A DNA stretch of 64,000 nt from an uncultured beta proteobacterium (GTDB taxonomy: Bacteria; Pseudomonadota; Gammaproteobacteria; Burkholderiales; SG8-41), in contig CAITMU010000070.1 of the NCBI GenBank assembly GCA_903893565.1, positions 1 through 64,000 on the forward strand, in the 5' to 3' direction. The position numbers and the translations under genes are program-made. The notes under the pieces are model-generated. The model saw only the letters and a program-made list of their open reading frames with translations. It was not told the DNA's origin and searched no databases. Of this stretch, positions 17,862 through 27,692 are shown piece by piece; within the stretch, counting starts at the first letter, position 1; the number at the start of each line of letters is the position of its first letter.

Positions 17862-18850
17862 ACGCCTCACTCCCCGAACGAATGAAAGTCATTGAAATCA
17901 CCCAACCCGGTGGCCCAGAAGTATTGGCGTTGAAAGAAAGACCGGTGCCCTCCCCCAAGGCGGGCGAAATTCTGGTTAAAGTCGCCGCCACTGGGGTTAA
18001 TGGCCCCGACATGATGCAGCGCAAAGGACTGTATCCTGCTCCGGCAGGTGCCTCTGATTTACTCGGACTTGAAATTTCTGGGCAAATCGTTGCAATCGGT
18101 GAAGGCGTTAAGCGCTGGAAATTGGGCGATCTCGTGTGCGGACTCACCAATGGCGGGGGGTATGCTGAATACTGCACCGTTCTTGCCTCCCATTGCTTAC
18201 CGATTCCCGAGGGCGTGTCGCTCGAAGATGCGGCGGGTTTACCCGAAACATTTTTTACCGTTTGGAGCAATGTGTTTATCGGTGCCCAACTTAAAGCCGG
18301 AGAAAACTTTTTAGTCCATGGTGGCGCAGGGGGCATTGGCTCCACTTGCATTCAACTCGGTAAAGCCTTTGGCGCGAAAGTCATTACCACCGATAGTCCA
18401 GATGCCCGCTGCCAATTGTGCCGAGATCTGGGTGCGGATCGAGTGATCGACTATCAAAAGGAGGATTTCGTGGAAATCGTAAGGTCCGAGGGAGGGGCTA
18501 ATGTCATCCTCGATATCGTCGGAGGACCTAATATTGAAAAAAACATTAAAGCCGCCTCCCCCGATGCTCGCATCATTCAATTGGCGTTTGCAGCAGGCTC
18601 CAAAGTCGAAATCAATTTAATGCCCATTATGCTTAAAAGGCTCACCTATACGGGTTCTACGCTTCGCACGAGGCCCGTGGCCTATAAAACGCGCGTGGCT
18701 GAGGAATTGGAAGCTCAAGTCTGGCCGCTGATTAGCCAAGGCAAGATCAAAGGGGTGACTCGCCAACGTCTTCCACTTGCAGAGGCGAGCCAAGCCCACC
18801 AATGGATGGAGTCGGCGCAACACACCGGCAAAATATTACTGATCGTTTAA
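17858..18850 (+). CDS. NAD(P)H:quinone oxidoreductase-like MDR protein
   Basis: 330-aa medium-chain reductase of the quinone oxidoreductase/PIG3 type: GPDMMQRKGLYPAP, GLEISGQIVAIGEGV, the Rossmann segment HGGAGGIGSTCIQLGKAFGA (about 154-173), and no zinc ligands. It is coupled by ATGA to the crotonase gene and ends the four-gene operon. In-frame ATGs at residues 1 and 9 are both possible starts. A reductase for an enone or acryloyl-type CoA intermediate would fit the proposed organosulfur pathway, but quinone reduction is equally consistent with the sequence. Confidence 0.85.
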   Translation: MNASLPERMKVIEITQPGGPEVLALKERPVPSPKAGEILVKVAATGVNGPDMMQRKGLYPAPAGASDLLGLEISGQIVAIGEGVKRWKLGDLVCGLTNGGGYAEYCTVLASHCLPIPEGVSLEDAAGLPETFFTVWSNVFIGAQLKAGENFLVHGGAGGIGSTCIQLGKAFGAKVITTDSPDARCQLCRDLGADRVIDYQKEDFVEIVRSEGGANVILDIVGGPNIEKNIKAASPDARIIQLAFAAGSKVEINLMPIMLKRLTYTGSTLRTRPVAYKTRVAEELEAQVWPLISQGKIKGVTRQRLPLAEASQAHQWMESAQHTGKILLIV

Positions 18851-18876
18851 ATGCATTTTTAATACCCGCTTTGTCC

Positions 18877-18922
18877 GGATATTGGCCTACCCTCCCCTCC
18901 CCTGTGCCCTTGGCCAATATCC
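18877..18922. repeat. 11-bp perfect inverted repeat after the operon
   Basis: GGATATTGGCC (18877-18887) and GGCCAATATCC (18912-18922) form a perfect 11-bp stem with a 24-base loop. It lies between the organosulfur-type operon and rfbB. No T run follows, so it is not a classical intrinsic terminator; it may stabilise an mRNA 3' end or be a protein site. Confidence 0.6.
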
Positions 18923-19116
18923 CCGGTGCCTGTCGGGCGCTATAGCCCTCTATAGCCCTATCGGTTAGCAATTTCACTTATAATATCCAGTATTCCCACG
19001 CTCATTAATAGAGCCTACAGGGTGACTGATTGAATAATCACAAGGGCTTGAAATGATACGTTCCATTGGTTTTTGATTGGGACAACAAACAGGCTTTCAA
19101 AAGGGAGATTGGCGCT

Positions 19117-20175
19117 TTGATATTGGTCACGGGTGGTGCAGGATTTATTGGATCCAATTTTGTGCTCGACTGGATTAAAACGGTTGGCACGCCGGTCTTA
19201 AATATCGACGCACTAACCTATGCAGGCAATGTCGCCAACTTAGCCTCACTGAAAAACGATGCACGGCATCATTTTGAGCGTTGCGATATTCTCGATAGGC
19301 CGGCAATGGCCGCGTTACTAAAAACCCACCACCCCAGAGCCATTATCCATTTTGCCGCGGAAAGTCATGTCGATCGATCGATTCACGGTCCCGGGGCTTT
19401 CGTTCAAACCAATGTGGTGGGCACTTTTAATCTATTGGAAGAAGCGCGTGCTTACTGGAATGATTTGACGGGAGATGAAAAAAAGAATTTTCGTTTTTTA
19501 CATGTCTCAACCGACGAAGTCTATGGTTCATTAAGTCCCACCGACCCGGCTTTTAGTGAAACCACCCCCTACGCGCCCAACAGTCCTTACTCGGCTTCCA
19601 AAGCGGCCTCTGATCACTTGGTGCGGGCTTACCATCACACCTATGGATTACCAACACTCACCACCAATTGCTCGAATAATTACGGCCCCCTTCAGTTTCC
19701 GGAAAAATTAATTCCCTTAGTCATTCATAACGCCCTACAGGCCAAAGCACTGCCTATTTATGGGGACGGGAAAAATATTCGTGACTGGTTATATGTCGGT
19801 GACCACTGTTCAGGGATTCGTGCGGTCTTGGAAAAGGGCCGTCTTGGCGAGACCTACAATATTGGCGGCAATAGCGAAAAAAACAACCTTGAAGTAGTCA
19901 AAGCCATTTGCGCCATTCTTGATACTCACCATCCCCAAGGCGCTCCTCATGAAAAGCTCATCACTTTTGTAAAGGATAGACCCGGGCACGACCAGCGCTA
20001 CGCTATCGATGCGAGAAAAATCTCCCAAGAACTGCAATGGTCGCCACAGGAAAAATTTGAAACCGGCTTAGCCAAAACCGTCACTTGGTATTTAGACCAT
20101 TCGGATTGGGTCAAAGGCGTGACCTCTGGCGCTTATCGACAGTGGCTTGATGTGAATTATGATGACCGACAGTAA
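19117..20175 (+). CDS. rfbB: dTDP-glucose 4,6-dehydratase
   Basis: 352 aa from the TTG at 19117. This start gives the canonical [16 protein letters not shown] beginning and has AAGGGAG at 19101-19107, nine bases upstream. A TTG at 19066 would add a 17-residue extension unlike the family. SDR-fold enzyme that converts dTDP-glucose to dTDP-4-keto-6-deoxyglucose. Visible: the NAD motif [27 protein letters not shown] with the catalytic D-E pair, and YSASKAASD with the Y-x3-K pair. The stop overlaps the rfbD start by 17 bp. It is part of the rfbB-rfbD-rfbA set for a dTDP-deoxysugar of a surface polysaccharide. Confidence 0.93.
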   Translation: MILVTGGAGFIGSNFVLDWIKTVGTPVLNIDALTYAGNVANLASLKNDARHHFERCDILDRPAMAALLKTHHPRAIIHFAAESHVDRSIHGPGAFVQTNVVGTFNLLEEARAYWNDLTGDEKKNFRFLHVSTDEVYGSLSPTDPAFSETTPYAPNSPYSASKAASDHLVRAYHHTYGLPTLTTNCSNNYGPLQFPEKLIPLVIHNALQAKALPIYGDGKNIRDWLYVGDHCSGIRAVLEKGRLGETYNIGGNSEKNNLEVVKAICAILDTHHPQGAPHEKLITFVKDRPGHDQRYAIDARKISQELQWSPQEKFETGLAKTVTWYLDHSDWVKGVTSGAYRQWLDVNYDDRQ

Positions 20176-21106
20176 TCCTTCTACGAAAAAAAAAACGTGG
20201 AAGACCATTCTATTACTTGGTGCTACGGGCCAAGTGGGTTATGAAATTAAAAAAGCCCTAGATCAACAATACCTTTCTGATCCTTCGACCAATACCCGCC
20301 TTTTCGCCCCTCATCGATTGGAGCTGGATCTATCTCAACCCGATCAGATTCGCCAAAAAATTGATGAAATCAAACCCGATTTAATCATTAATCTTTCGGG
20401 CTTTACCCGGGTCGATGCGGCTGAAACCCATCAAAAAGAAGCCCATCATATCAACGCGGTGCTTCCGGGCCTCATCGGTGAACTCGCACAGCACCTCGGT
20501 GCTTTTGTCATTCACTATTCGTCTACCTTTATCTTCGATGGTCAGCAACGATCCGCCTATCGAGAAACAGACACCCCTAACCCTCTTAATTTTTATGGTG
20601 AAACCAAACTTTTAGGAGAAAAAGCACTATTCGCCGCTTGTGCCCATCACCTCATTATTCGCGCCAATTGGTGCTATGGCGATAGAACAAATAATTTTGC
20701 TAAAACGATTTTAAAATTAGCTCAAGAAAAAGAAACACTCAACATCATTGAAGACCAAATAGGATCTCCCACTTGGGCGCGAGATTACGCTAACGCTACT
20801 ATCCAATTGATCGAAGACCCACAAAAACTTCGTAATAACCCGGGCATTTATCATCTTTCCGCAGCCTCATCCGCCTCTCGACTGGCATGGGCCACATCGC
20901 TGTTGGATGAAGCACGTCCACTACGCCCGCAAACACGGTGGGCACAGTTAAGGCCCACCACCACGGCAAATTATCCGCTTGTCGCAAAAAGACCCTTATA
21001 CACCGTCACCAATAACGAAAAAATAAATAAAACATTCGGCATCACCCTACCCGATTGGCAAATGCAAGTGAAGACCTTTGTACGAAGTCTTAACAACACC
21101 CTTTAA
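20159..21106 (+). CDS. rfbD: dTDP-4-dehydrorhamnose reductase
   Basis: 315-aa SDR reductase with [13 protein letters not shown] at the N terminus, [21 protein letters not shown] and [10 protein letters not shown], the last carrying the Y-x3-K pair. It would reduce dTDP-4-keto-L-rhamnose to dTDP-L-rhamnose with NAD(P)H. The start overlaps the rfbB end by 17 bp; a second ATG follows immediately at 20162. No rfbC epimerase gene lies beside it, so either rfbC is elsewhere or the pathway ends in a different deoxysugar. Confidence 0.9.
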   Translation: MMTDSNPSTKKKTWKTILLLGATGQVGYEIKKALDQQYLSDPSTNTRLFAPHRLELDLSQPDQIRQKIDEIKPDLIINLSGFTRVDAAETHQKEAHHINAVLPGLIGELAQHLGAFVIHYSSTFIFDGQQRSAYRETDTPNPLNFYGETKLLGEKALFAACAHHLIIRANWCYGDRTNNFAKTILKLAQEKETLNIIEDQIGSPTWARDYANATIQLIEDPQKLRNNPGIYHLSAASSASRLAWATSLLDEARPLRPQTRWAQLRPTTTANYPLVAKRPLYTVTNNEKINKTFGITLPDWQMQVKTFVRSLNNTL

Positions 21107-21139
21107 AAAAACACAATCCCATTTGAAAGGTTTTATTTT

Positions 21140-22018
21140 ATGAGAAAAGGCATCATTCTGGCAGGTGGATCTGGCACGCGGCTTCACCCCGTCACACAAG
21201 TCGTATCCAAACAATTATTGCCCATCTACGACAAACCGATGATCTATTACCCGCTCACCACTTTAATGTTGGCGGGTATTCAAGACATTCTGATTATTTC
21301 TACTCCTGAGGATACCCCACGATTTAAAGCTTTATTGGGAGATGGGAAAAAATGGGGCATCCGTTTAACCTACAAAGTTCAACCCTCTCCCGATGGCTTG
21401 CCACAAGCGTTTATATTGGGCGAAAAATTCATTGGTAAAAATGATGTTGCTTTGATTCTGGGAGACAATATATTTTACGGCCATGATTTTGCTGCGAAGC
21501 TTAAAAAATCGAATATTCAAAAAGAAGGGGCGACGGTGTTTGTCTATCCGGTTCAAGATCCCGAGCGCTACGGTGTGGCTGAATTTAATGACAAGGGACA
21601 AGTATTATCCCTTGAAGAAAAACCCAAAAAGCCTAAATCTCGCTATGCGGTGACAGGTCTTTATTTTTTTGATCACACGGTTGTAGAAAAAGCCAAAACA
21701 TTAAAACCTTCTCAGCGTGGCGAGTTTGAAATCACAGATTTAATTAATTATTATTTAAAAGCCAAGACATTAGAGGTCTGTGTTCTAGGACGGGGTATGG
21801 CATGGCTGGATACCGGAACCCACCAATCGCTCATGGAGGCCTCACAGTTTATTGAAACCGTAGAAAAGCGACAAGGACTTAAAGTGGCCTGCCCAGAGGA
21901 AGTCGCCTTTCGCTTAGGCTACATTAACGCGAAGCAAGTCAAAGCACTCGCCCTTAAAATGCAGAAAAGCCCTTATGGCCAGTATCTGTTACAAATCCTA
22001 CATGAAAAGATTTTTTAA
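21140..22018 (+). CDS. rfbA: glucose-1-phosphate thymidylyltransferase
   Basis: 292-aa nucleotidyltransferase making dTDP-glucose from dTTP and glucose-1-phosphate. The N terminus [16 protein letters not shown] is the nucleotide-binding signature, followed by [37 protein letters not shown] EEKPKKPKS and LDTGTH. Full family length. GAAAGG lies upstream of the ATG. The last codons overlap the next gene, a Bug protein starting at 22002, an unusual partner for a sugar-nucleotide operon. Confidence 0.93.
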   Translation: MRKGIILAGGSGTRLHPVTQVVSKQLLPIYDKPMIYYPLTTLMLAGIQDILIISTPEDTPRFKALLGDGKKWGIRLTYKVQPSPDGLPQAFILGEKFIGKNDVALILGDNIFYGHDFAAKLKKSNIQKEGATVFVYPVQDPERYGVAEFNDKGQVLSLEEKPKKPKSRYAVTGLYFFDHTVVEKAKTLKPSQRGEFEITDLINYYLKAKTLEVCVLGRGMAWLDTGTHQSLMEASQFIETVEKRQGLKVACPEEVAFRLGYINAKQVKALALKMQKSPYGQYLLQILHEKIF

Positions 22019-23018
22019 TGGATTAGTGCTCTTTACGCACACTACCCGGGCACTATGGTTAGGCTTGCTGCAGTGCTCAGGGGTTGCTCTACTAGGGGTA
22101 CACTCCACAGGCACATTGGCAGACAATTGGCCCACCAAACCCTTACGCTTTATCTCCCCTTATGCCCCAGGGGGCGGCAACGATCTATTATCTCGATTAA
22201 TCGCCACCTCCTTATCGCCTCGGATTGGGCAGAACGTGATTGTCGAGAATAAACCGGGTGCTAACACCATTGTTGGCACTGATTATGTGGTCCATGCCCC
22301 CGCCGACGGCTACACCTACATCATCTTAACGAATACGGTCACGATTAATCCGCATTTATACAAAAAACTTGCCTTCGATATCACCAAAGATCTCACCCCA
22401 GTCACACAGATTGGCACGAGTGCACTGATTGCTTGCGTGCATCCTTCCTTACCCGTAACCCATATAAAAAGCCTCATTGCCTTAGCTAAATCCAATCCCC
22501 AACGCTTAAACAATGGGTCTTCTGGCAATGGTTCTACGGGTCATCTGGCGGGCGAGTTATTAGCGATGAAAACGGGGATCTTAATCACCCATATTCCCTA
22601 TAAAGGGGTAGCGCCGGTGATTACGGATCTTTTAGGTGGGCAAATCGAAATGTCGTTTTCGCCTGCTATGTCGATGCTCCCGCTCATTCACAGCTCGCGC
22701 CTTCGCGCGATTGCAGTCACGAGCCCGACCCGATTATTGATACTACCGAAAGTGGAAAGTATTGCCGAAACGGTGAAAGGCTATTCAGCAGAAAATTGGT
22801 ACGCCCTATTTACCACCGCTAACACACCCCCAGACATTGTGGAACGCATGCGCCAGCAGATAAACGCCATCCTCGAAGAAAAAACCATCAAAAGCTCCCT
22901 CTTCGAACAAGGGCTCAATGTTAAAACCAATAACACCCAACAAATGGCCAAGAAGATTGCCGCGGAGCTCTCACAATGGTCAGAAGTGATTCAAGCCACA
23001 GGGATCAAAGCGGATTGA
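22002..23018 (+). CDS. Bug/TctC-family periplasmic solute-binding protein
   Basis: 338 aa from the ATG at 22002, which gives a signal peptide ending near the [10 protein letters not shown] junction. An in-frame ATG at 21975 would add nine residues inside rfbA. Family blocks are [48 protein letters not shown] and LLGGQI. It is a close paralogue of the protein encoded at 39562. It overlaps rfbA by 17 bp and is followed by a strong hairpin, so it is the last gene of the rfb transcript. Confidence 0.9.
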   Translation: MKRFFNGLVLFTHTTRALWLGLLQCSGVALLGVHSTGTLADNWPTKPLRFISPYAPGGGNDLLSRLIATSLSPRIGQNVIVENKPGANTIVGTDYVVHAPADGYTYIILTNTVTINPHLYKKLAFDITKDLTPVTQIGTSALIACVHPSLPVTHIKSLIALAKSNPQRLNNGSSGNGSTGHLAGELLAMKTGILITHIPYKGVAPVITDLLGGQIEMSFSPAMSMLPLIHSSRLRAIAVTSPTRLLILPKVESIAETVKGYSAENWYALFTTANTPPDIVERMRQQINAILEEKTIKSSLFEQGLNVKTNNTQQMAKKIAAELSQWSEVIQATGIKAD

Positions 23019-23066
23019 TAAAGCAGGAAGCCTTTTTTGTCGATGCGTTTTTTTTCGGTCAAATCA

Positions 23067-23100
23067 GATCAACAAAAAGCACCCTGCCTTTTTGTTGATC
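23067..23100. terminator. bidirectional hairpin between convergent genes
   Basis: Perfect 13-bp inverted repeat GATCAACAAAAAG (23067-23079) and CTTTTTGTTGATC (23088-23100) with an eight-base loop, located between the convergent Bug gene (stop 23018) and the alpha/beta hydrolase (stop 23114). The symmetry with A5 and T5 inside the arms suits termination from either side, although the stem is AT-rich. Confidence 0.6.
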
Positions 23101-23113
23101 GATAAGACACACA

Positions 23114-23965
23114 TCAGCCCCCCTGACTCGCTTTAAACGCTAGCATCGCTTCAAGCACATTTTTACCATTTTGGTGCGGTGGCAAAACATCCCAAAACTT
23201 TGCATTGGGCATCAATTCCTTAATCGCCCAAGCCGCCGACGTGGCATGTGAAGCATCCGCCCCCGATAACACCAGAGCAGGGGTTTGAATACTCATCCAC
23301 TGCTCACCCGTCGCCCCTGAGGGTAGACTATCGCCGTAGAGCGCATCACGACTTTGAACACACAGATCCAAATAGTGGGAAAGATCGTGTTTAATATATT
23401 CCGCTTTAAAATGCTCATCCGAACCATTTTGAGAGGCCCAAGGCCCCGCTTCAGGATCTAACCAAAAGTTAGCCCCTTTGCCCGCCCTGTCAGCAGCCGC
23501 TTTCAATCCATTTTCGCGGACAAATGCAATATGCCGATCATAAAAACCGCGGCCTTTCATCATCCAACGATAGCCGCCCACCGGCCAATGCAAATAAAGT
23601 CCGATGCAACGGGCAGGATTCATGACCGCCATGGCACCAGCCACCGATACCCCCATACACCCACCAACAATCCAAGCCTTGTCAACGCCTAAGGCATCCA
23701 TGACACCAAAGCCATGACGGGCAAACAATTCCCAAGTTAATTTTTCGACGCGGCCCCCAGACACCCCCGCTTCACGTCGGTCGTAGGCAATCACAGTAAA
23801 CGATTCAGATAAGGTATTGATGGCATCCATCTCTTTCCAAACCCCACCATCGGTCCACTTAGCAATGGTTGAGTTAAATCCCCCCGGAGCTAACATCAGA
23901 AGATGAGGTCCACTACCTTGAATATGGTAATTGACGTTGAGTCCATCGACACGAATAGTGGGCAT
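23114..23965 (-). CDS. alpha/beta hydrolase with cysteine nucleophile elbow
   Basis: 283 aa from the ATG at 23965, chosen because AGGAG lies eight bases upstream; a GTG at 23974 would abut the Shine-Dalgarno. Alpha/beta-hydrolase fold with LLMLAPGGFNS (oxyanion region), YDRREAGVSGG and the nucleophile elbow GGCMGVS. Cysteine (about residue 103) replaces the usual serine, as in dienelactone hydrolases and some uncharacterised esterase groups. The C-terminal PPHQNG holds a candidate histidine. It is monocistronic and convergent with the preceding Bug gene. Substrate unknown. Confidence 0.85.
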   Translation of the reverse strand: MPTIRVDGLNVNYHIQGSGPHLLMLAPGGFNSTIAKWTDGGVWKEMDAINTLSESFTVIAYDRREAGVSGGRVEKLTWELFARHGFGVMDALGVDKAWIVGGCMGVSVAGAMAVMNPARCIGLYLHWPVGGYRWMMKGRGFYDRHIAFVRENGLKAAADRAGKGANFWLDPEAGPWASQNGSDEHFKAEYIKHDLSHYLDLCVQSRDALYGDSLPSGATGEQWMSIQTPALVLSGADASHATSAAWAIKELMPNAKFWDVLPPHQNGKNVLEAMLAFKASQGG

Positions 23966-24067
23966 TAAGAGCACTCCTAATTGAAAATATGATTTTTAAA
24001 AATGAATAATTTTTATTGTTCTGCTTTTATACTGATTTATGCCTGCCTTGGCAACCGTAAAAAAAGC

Positions 24068-24514
24068 TTACGCTGGCTTTGTTTCTAACCAAAACGTGGC
24101 CGGCCCCTCATTGATGAGACTCACTTGCATCGTGGCACCAAACACCCCTGTTGCCACTGTGGGATGAAGGGCTTTGGCTTTTTCACACAGATAGTCAAAT
24201 AGTGGCTTTGCCACTGCTGGAGGAGCGGAGGTAGAAAAACCCGGCCGAGTCCCCTTACTCGTCTCAGCGGCTAACGTAAACTGAGGGATGAGTAACAATC
24301 CTCCCTTCGTTTGAGAAAGACTCCAATTCATTTTTTGAGCCTCATCGTTAAATATCCTAAAACTCAGTATTCGCTCCAATAAGGCCTGCGCTTGGCTTTG
24401 TGTATCATTTTTTTCGATACCCACCATAACCACCATCCCTGAGCTAATTTTCCCAACCACGTGCTCTTGAACGCTCACATGCGCACGACTCACCCGCTGC
24501 ACTAAACCAATCAT
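24068..24514 (-). CDS. dtd: D-aminoacyl-tRNA deacylase
   Basis: 148-aa DTD-family proofreading enzyme that removes D-amino acids (and glycine from tRNA-Ala) from mischarged tRNAs. It starts MIGLVQRVSRAHV and contains GGLLLIPQFTLAA, KGTRPGFSTSAPP and the C-terminal GATMQVSLINEGPATFWLE-type block, whose NEGP corresponds to the cross-subunit Gly-cisPro region. Length is normal. It is a housekeeping gene between the hydrolase and the DUF3025 gene and probably has its own promoter. Confidence 0.93.
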   Translation of the reverse strand: MIGLVQRVSRAHVSVQEHVVGKISSGMVVMVGIEKNDTQSQAQALLERILSFRIFNDEAQKMNWSLSQTKGGLLLIPQFTLAAETSKGTRPGFSTSAPPAVAKPLFDYLCEKAKALHPTVATGVFGATMQVSLINEGPATFWLETKPA

Positions 24515-24655
24515 TCCATCCTCCTCTGCTCATCTTCCGTCATCCCTCATTTTGGGAACACCATCGACGATGGATAATCAAAATCCCTCGCCACATTTCT
24601 CCCAGTCTTAAATTTGAAACACCGATTCAACCAATAGAAGCATCAAAGGTTGGCA

Positions 24656-25471
24656 CTACCCGATTTTTCTTCCTTTCCTAAAATAGGCCTCATTATCGTA
24701 AAATCCAGCGTTTTCATTGTCAGCCCACCATCCCGGAATCCCCAAAAAGGGTAAAGGGGCAAGGTCACGACTTTGCATCAAAAAATTCGAGTCTGCCAAA
24801 CTCTCGCTGAGCGTTTTATCAACGTAGGCTAATTGATCGAGAGGAGATTTATTTTTAAATTCCTTGTCAACCGGGAGCAGCACACTGTGCCCCGTCATCC
24901 CAACATAAGGGGCTAGGGCTTTTTCATAGATTGCATGCCCTACGACCCACCAACTCATTTTTTCTAATACCGCTTGGCGACGCTCCCAGAAGAGCGTTTT
25001 CCAAGAAAAAGACTTAACGCAGTCTAGTAGTGAAGTCTCCTCTGAAGTCACAATCATCCCACTCTCATCAAACAAGGTCCACGCATCCTGCGATCGACCT
25101 CGAAGGCTTAGGCCCTGCTTTTTTTGATCACACAAAGCAAAATAGTGACGACGATTCAGCTGCGCCTTTGTTAGCGGGAAACACAACCACACCATCGCAT
25201 TAAAATAATCATGCCAATTGTCAGGACGAAGGGCTAACTCCCCTTGCTGAAAAATTCTCACTTCATATTGCTCTTCAAAGCATTGACTGCGCACGGGGGG
25301 GGCTATGAGCTTAAGGGATTGATCTCCCCCGCTCTTTACCTGATAGTGATTGAGTAAGTCCTGCAAATGCAAACGATCAAAGCTTTTGTCTTTCAATAGT
25401 CCAGCAGCCCGAAGCCTCAAAGGGGCAAACAAGGCAGAAGATGCCACATCCGGAAAAGATTGCGATTTCAT
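24656..25471 (-). CDS. DUF3025 family protein
   Basis: 271-aa protein with the DUF3025 pattern: YEVRIFQQGELALRPDNWHDYFNA, MVWLCFPLTKAQLNRRHY, GRSQDAWTLFDESG, GHAIYEKALAPYVGMTGHSVLL and the C-terminal PLPFLGIPGWWADNE. No signal peptide or membrane segment. The family is conserved in beta- and gammaproteobacteria with no established function. It is divergent from the flavin oxidoreductase at 25540 with about 70 bp between starts, so the two promoters must overlap. Confidence 0.85.
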   Translation of the reverse strand: MKSQSFPDVASSALFAPLRLRAAGLLKDKSFDRLHLQDLLNHYQVKSGGDQSLKLIAPPVRSQCFEEQYEVRIFQQGELALRPDNWHDYFNAMVWLCFPLTKAQLNRRHYFALCDQKKQGLSLRGRSQDAWTLFDESGMIVTSEETSLLDCVKSFSWKTLFWERRQAVLEKMSWWVVGHAIYEKALAPYVGMTGHSVLLPVDKEFKNKSPLDQLAYVDKTLSESLADSNFLMQSRDLAPLPFLGIPGWWADNENAGFYDNEAYFRKGRKIG

Positions 25472-25539
25472 CGACGATTTTTGGGGAGGGGCATTGCAAA
25501 GCGGTAAAATGTCATTTTCTCATTCTTACTGTAAAAATC

Positions 25540-26643
25540 ATGGATACTTTGGATTGTGCCGTCATCGGTGCCGGGGTGGTTGGACTCGCAGTGGCCCGTG
25601 AACTGGCTACAATGGGCCGTGAAGTGATTATCCTAGAGTCTGAAGAGTCTTTTGGGACACAAACCAGTGCTCGAAACTCCGAAGTCATCCACGCCGGCAT
25701 CTACTATGCCTCAGGCTCCATGAAAGCTCAACTGTGCGTGCCGGGCAGAAAAGCCCTTTTTGAGTATTGTGCGGAACATCAAATCAAACACCAACGAATA
25801 GGCAAACTGGTGGTAGCCTGCGATGAGAGCGAGCTTTCTGGCTTAAAAAAATACAAAGCACAAGCTGAGGCCAACGGTGTTAATGATCTAGAGTGGTTAA
25901 CTGGCGAGCAATTAAACAAAATGGAGCCGGCCGTGCGCTGTGTGGCGGGCTTTTTATCTCCCTCCACTGGCATCATCGATAGCCATGGGCTCATGCTGTC
26001 TTATTTGGGGGAAGCCCAAGATCACGGCGCCATGCTTGCCGTCCAATCACCCGTGTTGGGCGGACAAGTCGAAGCGGATGGCATTATTTTGGAGGTCGGT
26101 GGCAAGGAGCCCACCACTATTAAATGTCGTTCTGTTGTGAACTGCGCTGGACTTCTTGCCCCCGCAGTCTCGCGCTCTATCCGGGGAATCCCCAAAGAGT
26201 CGATCCCCCCCAGTTTTTTTGCCATTGGGCATTACTATACGCTCTCCCGTCCGAGTCCCTTTACCCGCCTTATCTATCCCGTAGCGCGGCCCGATTGGTT
26301 AGGGGTCCACGTCACCATTGATCTAGGTGGCAGGGTGAGGTTTGGCCCTGATTTTGAATGGACCGATGGCATCGATTACACATTTGATGAAACTCGAGAG
26401 GCGAGTTTTTATCAAGCAATCCGACACTATTATCCTGACCTACCCGACGGGAGCTTGCAACCCGGTTACACCGGTATTCGGCCTCGTATTACGGGTCCTG
26501 GAGAACCCGTGCAAGACTTCACCTTTCAAACAGAAAAAGAACACGGCGTTCACGGACTGACCGCTCTTTATGGGGTTGAATCGCCAGGGCTCACGTCCTC
26601 CTTGGCGATCGCAAAGCATGTGGCAGGTCTTATGAAACCTTAG
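25540..26643 (+). CDS. FAD-dependent oxidoreductase, L-2-hydroxyglutarate oxidase-like
   Basis: 367 aa from the ATG at 25540, which puts the FAD motif CAVIGAGVVGLAVAREL right at the N terminus; a start at 25441 would overlap the divergent gene. DAO-family fold: ESEESFGTQTSARNSEVIHAGIYY matches the LhgO/glycerol-3-phosphate dehydrogenase group in two segments, and the C terminus has GVESPGLTSSLAIA. It probably oxidises a 2-hydroxy acid such as L-2-hydroxyglutarate to the keto acid and passes electrons to the quinone pool. Monocistronic, convergent with a Bug gene. Confidence 0.85.
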   Translation: MDTLDCAVIGAGVVGLAVARELATMGREVIILESEESFGTQTSARNSEVIHAGIYYASGSMKAQLCVPGRKALFEYCAEHQIKHQRIGKLVVACDESELSGLKKYKAQAEANGVNDLEWLTGEQLNKMEPAVRCVAGFLSPSTGIIDSHGLMLSYLGEAQDHGAMLAVQSPVLGGQVEADGIILEVGGKEPTTIKCRSVVNCAGLLAPAVSRSIRGIPKESIPPSFFAIGHYYTLSRPSPFTRLIYPVARPDWLGVHVTIDLGGRVRFGPDFEWTDGIDYTFDETREASFYQAIRHYYPDLPDGSLQPGYTGIRPRITGPGEPVQDFTFQTEKEHGVHGLTALYGVESPGLTSSLAIAKHVAGLMKP

Positions 26644-26714
26644 GCGAGCGTTTTTGACTCAAACACTCTTCGCTCAGTGCACGCTTAAGAATCAGGCCTC
26701 AAAAAGAAACGAGA

Positions 26715-27692
26715 CTAAAAGGTCAAGTGTTGCGAGGCAATGACTTTTTTCCAGCGAAGCGATTCTGTCGTCATGATGCGCGCGAGTTCCTCGGGGGAGG
26801 ACCAACTGGCCTCCGCCCCTTGCGTGAGTAGCGGCTCAACAATACTGCGCTCAGCCAGCGCCTTCTTCATCGCATCATTAACAAAGCGAATGATGGCAGT
26901 GGGCGTTTTGGCAGGCACAAAAATTCCATACCAAGTCATATAAATAAATTCCGGCAATCCCGATTCCACCATGGTCGGGATTAGAGGCATTAATACTGAG
27001 CGTTTTTCTCCTGCTACGGCAATCGCCTTTAATCGACCGGATTGAAGGTGGGGACGAGCAGCCGGGTAATTACCAAAGGTGTAGCTGACTTCAGAACCCA
27101 GCAAGGCCACGATCGCGGGTCCCCCTCCCTTATAGGGAACATGAGTCACATCGACCCCAGTCAGTGCTTTTAACAATTCAACGGCTAAGTGATGTCCGCC
27201 ACCCGTGCCACTAGAAGAAAAAGTATATTTTTTAGGGTTAGAACGCGCTAGATTAATCAATTCCTGTACGGTATTGACAGGGGCACTAGCTTGCGTCATG
27301 AGAAATGCTGGCAAGATCGAGGCCAAACCAACCGTTTTAAAATCATGCTCGATATGAACTCCCGTTGATTTCATAATGAGTGGGGCACTCACCATCACAC
27401 CACTACTCGATAAAAAAAGGGTATACCCATCTGGCTGAGCACTCGCCACCATTTGCACCGCAATCACCCCTCCGGCACTGCCTCGGTTATCGACAACCAC
27501 CGGTTGACCCCAAGCTTTCGAAAAACTAGCAGCCAGGGGCCTTGCCACCGCATCTGTGCCACCCCCCGGAGGGTATGGGGTGACCAATCGAACAGGATGG
27601 GTAGGATAGGACAAGGCCATGCTAGGCTGATGAAGCGCTAGCGCTACTAAAAACAGGAATCCCAATAAATAGTTAAATCGGCGCTTTAACAT
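26715..27692 (-). CDS. Bug/TctC-family periplasmic solute-binding protein
   Basis: 325 aa from the ATG at 27692, preceded by GAGAGGAGTAGGAGGC; a start at 27746 would give an atypical extension. The signal peptide covers LLGFLFLVALALHQPSMA. Mature blocks: YPTHPVRLVTPYPP, GGGTDAVAR, DNRGSAGG (the common GAGG is GSAGG here), PDGYTLFL, HVPYKGGGPAI and LIPTMVESG. Single gene with a 188-bp upstream region and no enzyme partner next to it: an orphan receptor. Confidence 0.9.
   Translation of the reverse strand: MLKRRFNYLLGFLFLVALALHQPSMALSYPTHPVRLVTPYPPGGGTDAVARPLAASFSKAWGQPVVVDNRGSAGGVIAVQMVASAQPDGYTLFLSSSGVMVSAPLIMKSTGVHIEHDFKTVGLASILPAFLMTQASAPVNTVQELINLARSNPKKYTFSSSGTGGGHHLAVELLKALTGVDVTHVPYKGGGPAIVALLGSEVSYTFGNYPAARPHLQSGRLKAIAVAGEKRSVLMPLIPTMVESGLPEFIYMTWYGIFVPAKTPTAIIRFVNDAMKKALAERSIVEPLLTQGAEASWSSPEELARIMTTESLRWKKVIASQHLTF

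Noticed and set aside
17854..18351. 165-codon open frame on the minus strand opposite the MDR gene
   Set aside because: It lies wholly inside a well-supported gene on the plus strand, has no family resemblance and is rich in P/S as expected of a shadow frame.
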